From Candidatus Thorarchaeota archaeon (GTDB lineage: Archaea; Asgardarchaeota; Thorarchaeia; Thorarchaeales; Thorarchaeaceae), in contig JABCSP010000012.1 of assembly GCA_018238825.1 (NCBI GenBank), forward strand, positions 1-19,660: DNA of 19,660 bases. Reading direction: 5' to 3'. Below are positions 16,701 through 19,660 of this stretch, piece by piece (within the stretch, counting starts at the first letter, position 1; every line of letters begins with the position of its first letter). The notes under the pieces are model-generated. The model did no database searches, was not told the origin of the DNA, and worked only from the letters and a program-made list of their open reading frames with translations. Made by a program: the position numbers and the translations under genes.

Positions 16701-17204
16701 TTCACCAAAGGACAAATTGCGGATGTATTCCTGTGTTGGATTTAGTCCGGTGGAAACAAGTATAGCTTTGGAATCTTTTGGCAGTGATTCATACGAAATG
16801 GCAATTAATGTTTGAACCCACCACGCAAGTTCTTCCAATGTTGTACAAGGTGGTGTGGCTATCTCAAGTATCCAAGTAAGACTTGTTACATTGGGGTCGT
16901 GTCCTATCAACGTATATTCTTTGGAGTTACCTGAAGGGTCACGATATGTTGCTACGATTCTTGAGCCTCTCTCGCCTTCTTCCGTCTGAGCACTCTGACC
17001 ATACTTTTCTCTTACTGAGGCTACTAGTGATGAACGTATTTTTTTATCAAGAAGTCCTTTTGCGCTGGATACAATTTTGTCGAATATATCTAGAATATTC
17101 TCTCCTCGAATCCAAGTTCCATCTTTCCTAATTACCTGAAGCTCAACTTCGATACCATGTGGGAATGGTAAATCCATCTCCTCTGTATCTTCAGTCGAAC
17201 TCAT
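13779..17204 (-). CDS. GCS2-type carboxylate-amine ligase fused to beta-sandwich modules
   Basis: The 1141-aa protein starts with a glutamate-cysteine ligase (GCS2, COG2170-like) domain in residues 1 to about 470. Its motifs are HGIEVELQ (E19, E21), WILEIATPPC, GEHHHILSP, SVNSPFENK and YGTIELRVSDTQLSIPRRMGLA. These fit the ATP/Mg-binding glutamates and the conserved basic residues of a family that joins a carboxylate to an amine. From about 475 to the end lie roughly six repeated modules of 105-120 residues with alternating strands (for example VQFSILIRNSTGRNMENMSV), similar to Ig-like or CARDB folds. This is about three times the normal GCS2 length. There is no signal peptide or anchor, so the modules are probably intracellular. 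AGGTGA lies just before the ATG at 17204; a GTG at 17213 is less likely. The gene follows the preceding one by 9 bases, in an operon. The substrate is unknown. Confidence 0.85.
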   Translation of the reverse strand: MSSTEDTEEMDLPFPHGIEVELQVIRKDGTWIRGENILDIFDKIVSSAKGLLDKKIRSSLVASVREKYGQSAQTEEGERGSRIVATYRDPSGNSKEYTLIGHDPNVTSLTWILEIATPPCTTLEELAWWVQTLIAISYESLPKDSKAILVSTGLNPTQEYIRNLSFGEHHHILSPSIDEKTKIAVYNMIRNFIPHIIALSVNSPFENKAPSDEIVVDDEGRVRAPRCKRSIRLFRNTTQMGPTNEFELIPHIQNSDKDAFAKHVNRSYARMVDMYPFTDYGTIELRVSDTQLSIPRRMGLALILQALALKAKRMTERGEIVPDIGAKTLAANRASAVSAGLWGPFRPSDGKNEYHTIYNRQITDNGEIHSSNRNRFLGDAIVSMFYMIRDELDELKIVENPFMQALLVSVFGSDFSPPRTTGADFQLDVYAKSDFNMVVLLKRLAEVTMECSTNWLYDPIEGTPHLPTWLCWWKGLEPEIVTDTDRPFAGQDVQFSILIRNSTGRNMENMSVTYSVEDSDRRVVDSNILTIPSIEAGEIHVSTISFSTRKDISAYNIIAEVGFAGRRINLASTINMYWMKASIRPGTTTQFADGKTPVLFRSEVETNYPMKSLVSCEISLLAPGLEKILANLTDSLHIEGGEVTVLENTHFRSLLIPPDAAEGVERCILQMKILNKEGFEIAEGTSKPFYVGFVRRGPQVIIESELKDSYTPGDYLSGIIVVSDKNKAIERSARLVIEYCTDSGEVIEILELSADEFLEKEARFQWRIPQIEDGSQSYRVGKIKARVMIRGKEIAASESDRFSIEHVTTRVNLDSLRVPKRSHVGGKISGWLRIRRNTEQGDPAFLTMSLIFPDGEEHVVLRQSVKQSKNLSLAFGPITIPAPKSASIPKSITLSAVLSYAGLEMDKRSAEIDLVGGPSSDIAKINFIGLPGFVLPDQMIQVTAQLESNLDKTAACELTIELESISGNITLLERGLELEVGKPKMIPVPLRVPLGAEMSTSHLKATLRCGSQSCGYSQRFKIKAIENPFFKVGFSILNEAGDEIPGLVARLSPVEIVTRVESVREGMENLKLHLRVMSRRDIIKEFEIPISSECENVLTVKWLTPPIDVVTGYFVEAMISQEDRYLPTRAIDVTRKQFTVY

Positions 17205-17213
17205 AATAATCAC

Positions 17214-17885
17214 CTATAGGATTGTTAATGATTCAAGAATTTCAGCAACCCTGTCATGATTTTCAGCAAGACGCTGGGAGAGGGTGATTTCTAATACTGT
17301 CATATTCCTACGTTTTCGAGCCAGTTCGGTTAATCGATAAGTTAGAGGACCACCCCCGAATTGACCTTCATCTTCAAGAATCTGAAAACCTAACTCTTCA
17401 ATTCTACTACTCAGTTTTTGCATAGCTTCCTTTTTTCTATAACTATACCTCTTTCCAATCACTACCACGTTTGCGTCATTGATTATAGAGGGTAAGTTTG
17501 CCCATCTTAAATTGATGACATAGTCAATTGGCGTTCCACTTGGTTTACCTTCAATAATCTTCAGGATAGAGTCACATGTGGATTTTGTTTCACTTCTATC
17601 TGACCCCTTGATTATTGATGGAAGTTTCAGTCCCCTCCCTCGAATCAAATCAAGAGAACTGGATAGTGGGTCTCCTTTGATTAAAGATGAGAGTACACAA
17701 ACGATTCCATTTGATGTTCCTGGAACATACGAACCACTAGAGGAGAATTCTTCAGTTCTCAACGAGTGTTCTATCGGTCTTAGAAAATTGCTAACATCTG
17801 ATATTTTCTTTAGTAATTTGTTTAGAACAATTTCTGCCCTCTCAAGTTCTTGGAGAAGACTACGATGTCCATTCACATTACTCAT
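17214..17885 (-). CDS. Unknown; tentative N-formylglutamate amidohydrolase-like protein
   Basis: The 223-aa protein is not confidently recognised. Its C-terminal half reads INLRWANLPS, then DANVVVIGKRYS, GFQILEDEGQFGGGPLTYR and MTVLEITLSQRL. This order recalls the N-formylglutamate amidohydrolase family, which has a conserved GG segment followed by an E-rich strand. The N-terminal PHxG-type metal motif of that family is not seen, so it may be inactive or unrelated. Residues 1-45 are helical. It lies 9 bases upstream of the GCS2-type ligase gene and is almost certainly cotranscribed with it. Pairing of such hydrolases with ligases is known in peptide or amino-acid modification clusters. The ATG has no good ribosome site; a TATA-like box about 22 bases upstream suggests a leaderless mRNA. 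Confidence 0.75.
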   Translation of the reverse strand: MSNVNGHRSLLQELERAEIVLNKLLKKISDVSNFLRPIEHSLRTEEFSSSGSYVPGTSNGIVCVLSSLIKGDPLSSSLDLIRGRGLKLPSIIKGSDRSETKSTCDSILKIIEGKPSGTPIDYVINLRWANLPSIINDANVVVIGKRYSYRKKEAMQKLSSRIEELGFQILEDEGQFGGGPLTYRLTELARKRRNMTVLEITLSQRLAENHDRVAEILESLTIL

Positions 17886-17904
17886 AAAATTGAACCACTC
17901 TTGG

Positions 17905-17910
17905 ATTTAT
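17905..17910 (-). promoter_or_regulatory. TATA-like box, leaderless start for the gene at 17885
   Basis: ATAAAT on the minus strand is centred about 22 bases before the ATG at 17885. There is no Shine-Dalgarno sequence between them. The spacing fits transcription starting at or next to the ATG. Confidence 0.4.
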
Positions 17911-17976
17911 CCTCAACATTCGAGAATCCTGCTGTAGCGTTATTATCTTTGCTAGTTTAGTAGAGCTGCCTGTATA

Positions 17977-18417
17977 TTACAAATCTGCAATAAGCGTAAG
18001 CAGTTCCTCGATTTTTGTTCTTTGATTTTTCAAGCTATACCAAATTGACTCTCGCCCACTCTGTTCCATGAGCTTCCTAATCAGGATTGAGTAGTTCATT
18101 CCTTCTATATCCTGAAGTATAATCATAGCCCGTTCAGACTTGAAGTGTGACTCATTTACTCTTCCATCTTTGTATCTTGTTGTCAGAGGTTTCAACGCGC
18201 GTTCTGCAGAATCAATCTCAAATAGAGCTCCACGATAGTTCGACTTAGGGTCTTTCATCCCATATCCACCAATCAGAGGAGTCATACCAACACCCATCGA
18301 CCCTTTTCCAATTTCATCAAGCGCATCCATTGCTTTCTTGAAGTACTCGTCACTATTCTCAAGACATTTCTTGATAGCCCGAAGGATACGAGGTCTATCC
18401 ATTTCTTCAGTCATCAT
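17977..18417 (-). CDS. Small helical protein of unknown function
   Basis: I do not recognise this 146-aa protein. It looks mostly alpha-helical: helices near residues 8-36, then a Gly/Met-rich loop (GKGSMGVGMTPLIGGYGMKDP), then helices near 60-78 and 90-145. It has no membrane segment or signal peptide, and no catalytic motif. The first two codons are both ATG (18417, 18414), with another at 18402. No ribosome site is visible, but TTATATAA lies 17 bases upstream, so the transcript is probably leaderless. It is the first gene of the minus-strand series leading to the possible hydrolase (91 bases on) and the GCS2-type ligase. A role with that ligase is inferred from position only. Confidence 0.7.
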   Translation of the reverse strand: MMTEEMDRPRILRAIKKCLENSDEYFKKAMDALDEIGKGSMGVGMTPLIGGYGMKDPKSNYRGALFEIDSAERALKPLTTRYKDGRVNESHFKSERAMIILQDIEGMNYSILIRKLMEQSGRESIWYSLKNQRTKIEELLTLIADL

Positions 18418-18433
18418 ATCACAACATTGACAA

Positions 18434-18441
18434 TTATATAA
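18434..18441 (-). promoter_or_regulatory. TATA box TTATATAA for the gene at 18417
   Basis: A clear archaeal-type TATA box is centred 20-23 bases before the tandem ATGs at 18417 and 18414. It lies directly downstream of the ABC-transporter terminator. It marks the start of a new transcription unit without a leader. Confidence 0.5.
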
Positions 18442-18461
18442 GAGCAGAAAAAGGAAGCGAA

Positions 18462-18487
18462 CACGGGTGCCAAAAGTTGCACCCGTG
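18462..18487 (-). terminator. Hairpin terminator of the peptide ABC transporter operon
   Basis: CACGGGTGC (18462-18470) and GCACCCGTG (18479-18487) form a perfect 9-base stem with an 8-base loop. It starts 11 bases after the DppF-like stop. On the minus strand it is followed by a pyrimidine-rich run (TTCGCTTCCTTTTTCTG). Confidence 0.75.
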
Positions 18488-18498
18488 ATTTTTCGATA

Positions 18499-19557
18499 CT
18501 AGAGCTGTACTTCAGGAAGCTCCCCAGCAAAATGGCACGCGACAACGTGTCCGTCACCCATGTCTCTTTCCGCAGGTACTTCCCTGACACAGATTTCCTG
18601 TGCGTAAGGACATCTAGGATGGAACCTACAACCTGATGGGACATTAATTGGGCTTGGTGGTTCACCTTTCAGTGACTCAACTCGCCGTTTGACAGTTGGG
18701 TCTCCTGATGGTACTGCTGAGATTAGAGCTCGAGTGTACGGATGTAGTGCATTGAACGCTACAGCATGAGCTGGTCCAATCTCTATAATCTTTCCAAGAT
18801 ACATGATCCCGATTCTATCGGCAATATATGTAGCAACAGCAAGGTCGTGTGTGATGAATAGATAAGTGAGTCCAAGTTCTTCTCTCAGGTTTAATAGAAG
18901 ATTTAGAATCTCGGCACGGATTGATACATCCAACATAGACACGGGCTCGTCTGCAACCATGAATTCTGGGTGCAAGATGAGTGCTCGTGCTACTGAGATT
19001 CTCTGTCTTTGGCCTCCTGAAAGTTCGTGAGGATATCTATCGATGAAATCCTCTGCTGGAGTTATTGCGACACTTTCTAATGTCTCAAGGACTCTCTGTC
19101 TTCTCTGACTTGGTGACAGGGGTATCTTGTGAACCATAAGTGGTTCTTGTACTATACTGAAGATACTCTGTTTTGGATTAAGGGATTCGTACGGATCTTG
19201 GAATGTAATCTGCATGCGTTTTCGTAGTTCCTTAATCTCGTTCCTGTCCAGTGTAGCTAAGTCCTGTCCTCCGTAGAAAACCTCACCATCTGTGGGGATT
19301 TCTAAGTGCAGAATGCATCGACCGGTTGTTGTTTTACCACAGCCGGACTCACCTGCGAGCACAAGTACTTCGCCCTTCTTGATGTCGAAGGTCACACCGT
19401 CGACAGCTTTCACGAATAGTTCCTGTTTGTAAAGCATTGATGAGAGGAAGCCTGTATTAACAGCAAACCACTTACGCATGTTCCTTATGGATATCAGAGT
19501 TTCACCATCTCTAATGTCTTCGGAACCTTCTAGGATTCTTGAATCGTCAATTGTCAT
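18499..19557 (-). CDS. Oligopeptide/dipeptide ABC transporter ATP-binding protein (DppF/OppF type)
   Basis: The 352-aa ATPase has every expected motif: Walker A GESGCGKT (69-76), Q-loop FQDP (Q120), signature LSGGQRQ (179-185), Walker B FMVADEP, and the H-loop in FITHD (H237). After the core domain comes the oligopeptide-transporter C-terminal region with HPYTRALISAVP and a Cys-containing HPRCPYAQEIC segment, then VACHF. It energises import of peptides, or in archaea possibly sugars, together with a second ATPase encoded just upstream. GGAGTGA lies 6 bases before the ATG at 19557; the in-frame TTG at 19563 is too close to that site. The start overlaps the upstream gene region by tight spacing (6 bases), so the two are translated together. 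Confidence 0.95.
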   Translation of the reverse strand: MTIDDSRILEGSEDIRDGETLISIRNMRKWFAVNTGFLSSMLYKQELFVKAVDGVTFDIKKGEVLVLAGESGCGKTTTGRCILHLEIPTDGEVFYGGQDLATLDRNEIKELRKRMQITFQDPYESLNPKQSIFSIVQEPLMVHKIPLSPSQRRQRVLETLESVAITPAEDFIDRYPHELSGGQRQRISVARALILHPEFMVADEPVSMLDVSIRAEILNLLLNLREELGLTYLFITHDLAVATYIADRIGIMYLGKIIEIGPAHAVAFNALHPYTRALISAVPSGDPTVKRRVESLKGEPPSPINVPSGCRFHPRCPYAQEICVREVPAERDMGDGHVVACHFAGELPEVQL

Positions 19558-19563
19558 TGTCAA

Positions 19564-19660
19564 TCACTCCAAGTCTACGTCAATTTTTCCTCTTAGTTGC
19601 TCAGCAAAGTGACAAGAAACAAACCTTCCAGGTTCAATCTCTTGAGCCACAGGATCTTCC
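19564..19660 (-). CDS. Partial DppD/OppD-like ABC ATPase (C-terminal 31 residues)
   Basis: Reading the minus strand from the window edge gives 31 residues ending at a TGA (19564-19566). They include GRFVSCHFAEQL, the same type of C-terminus as the next gene (VVACHFAGEL). This is the tail of the partner ATPase of an oligopeptide/dipeptide transporter. The rest lies beyond base 19660. The stop lies 6 bases before the next ATG, within its ribosome site region. Confidence 0.8.
   Translation of the reverse strand, partial: EDPVAQEIEPGRFVSCHFAEQLRGKIDVDLE

Noticed and set aside
18414..18665. Minus-strand frame across the end of the ABC ATPase
   Set aside because: It overlaps the Cys-containing C-terminal part of the ATPase in another frame and runs through the terminator hairpin.

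Overview
The window looks like chromosomal DNA of an archaeon of moderate-to-low GC. Several genes have A/T-rich TATA-like boxes about 20-35 bases before the start codon and little or no leader. Others have GGAGG-type ribosome sites with TTG or ATG starts. The gene content (slipin plus NfeD, a DUF92 membrane protein, a CDC48-N-like barrel on a vWA protein) also fits archaea. An Asgard lineage such as Thorarchaeia is a guess from general gene style and cannot be proved from this sequence. No rRNA, tRNA, CRISPR array or insertion sequence was seen.

Region 1 (1-7718) is the most unusual part. A degenerate von Willebrand A (vWA) gene is followed by a coiled-coil gene of unknown function. Facing them is an 891-codon gene whose protein aligns by eye, along its length, with the two genes divergent from it: an amidohydrolase (4852-6357), then a barrel-plus-vWA protein (about 6429-7718). 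The large protein therefore appears to be a fused paralogue of both neighbours. It has lost the metal ligands that can be recognised in the amidohydrolase and vWA parts. The separate genes keep them. This suggests that the hydrolase and the vWA protein form a complex, with a dead fused homologue as scaffold or regulator. The true start of the intact vWA gene appears to be a rare ATC codon behind a perfect AGGAGG.

Region 2 (7727-13432) holds mostly membrane genes: a HEAT-repeat protein with a Lys-rich linker, a CPBP intramembrane protease, the slipin/NfeD pair, a possible ECF-type substrate-binding membrane protein, and a DUF92/TMEM19 protein. A bidirectional hairpin terminator separates the convergent CPBP and NfeD genes.

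Region 3 (13433-18417) begins with a 346-base gene-free stretch full of short direct and inverted repeats. Three minus-strand genes lie upstream of it in transcription order: a small helical protein, a possible N-formylglutamate-amidohydrolase-like protein, and a very large protein joining a GCS2-type carboxylate-amine ligase domain to about six beta-sandwich modules.

Region 4 (18462-19660) is the end of an oligopeptide/dipeptide ABC transporter operon: the tail of a DppD-like ATPase, a complete DppF/OppF-like ATPase, and a strong hairpin terminator.
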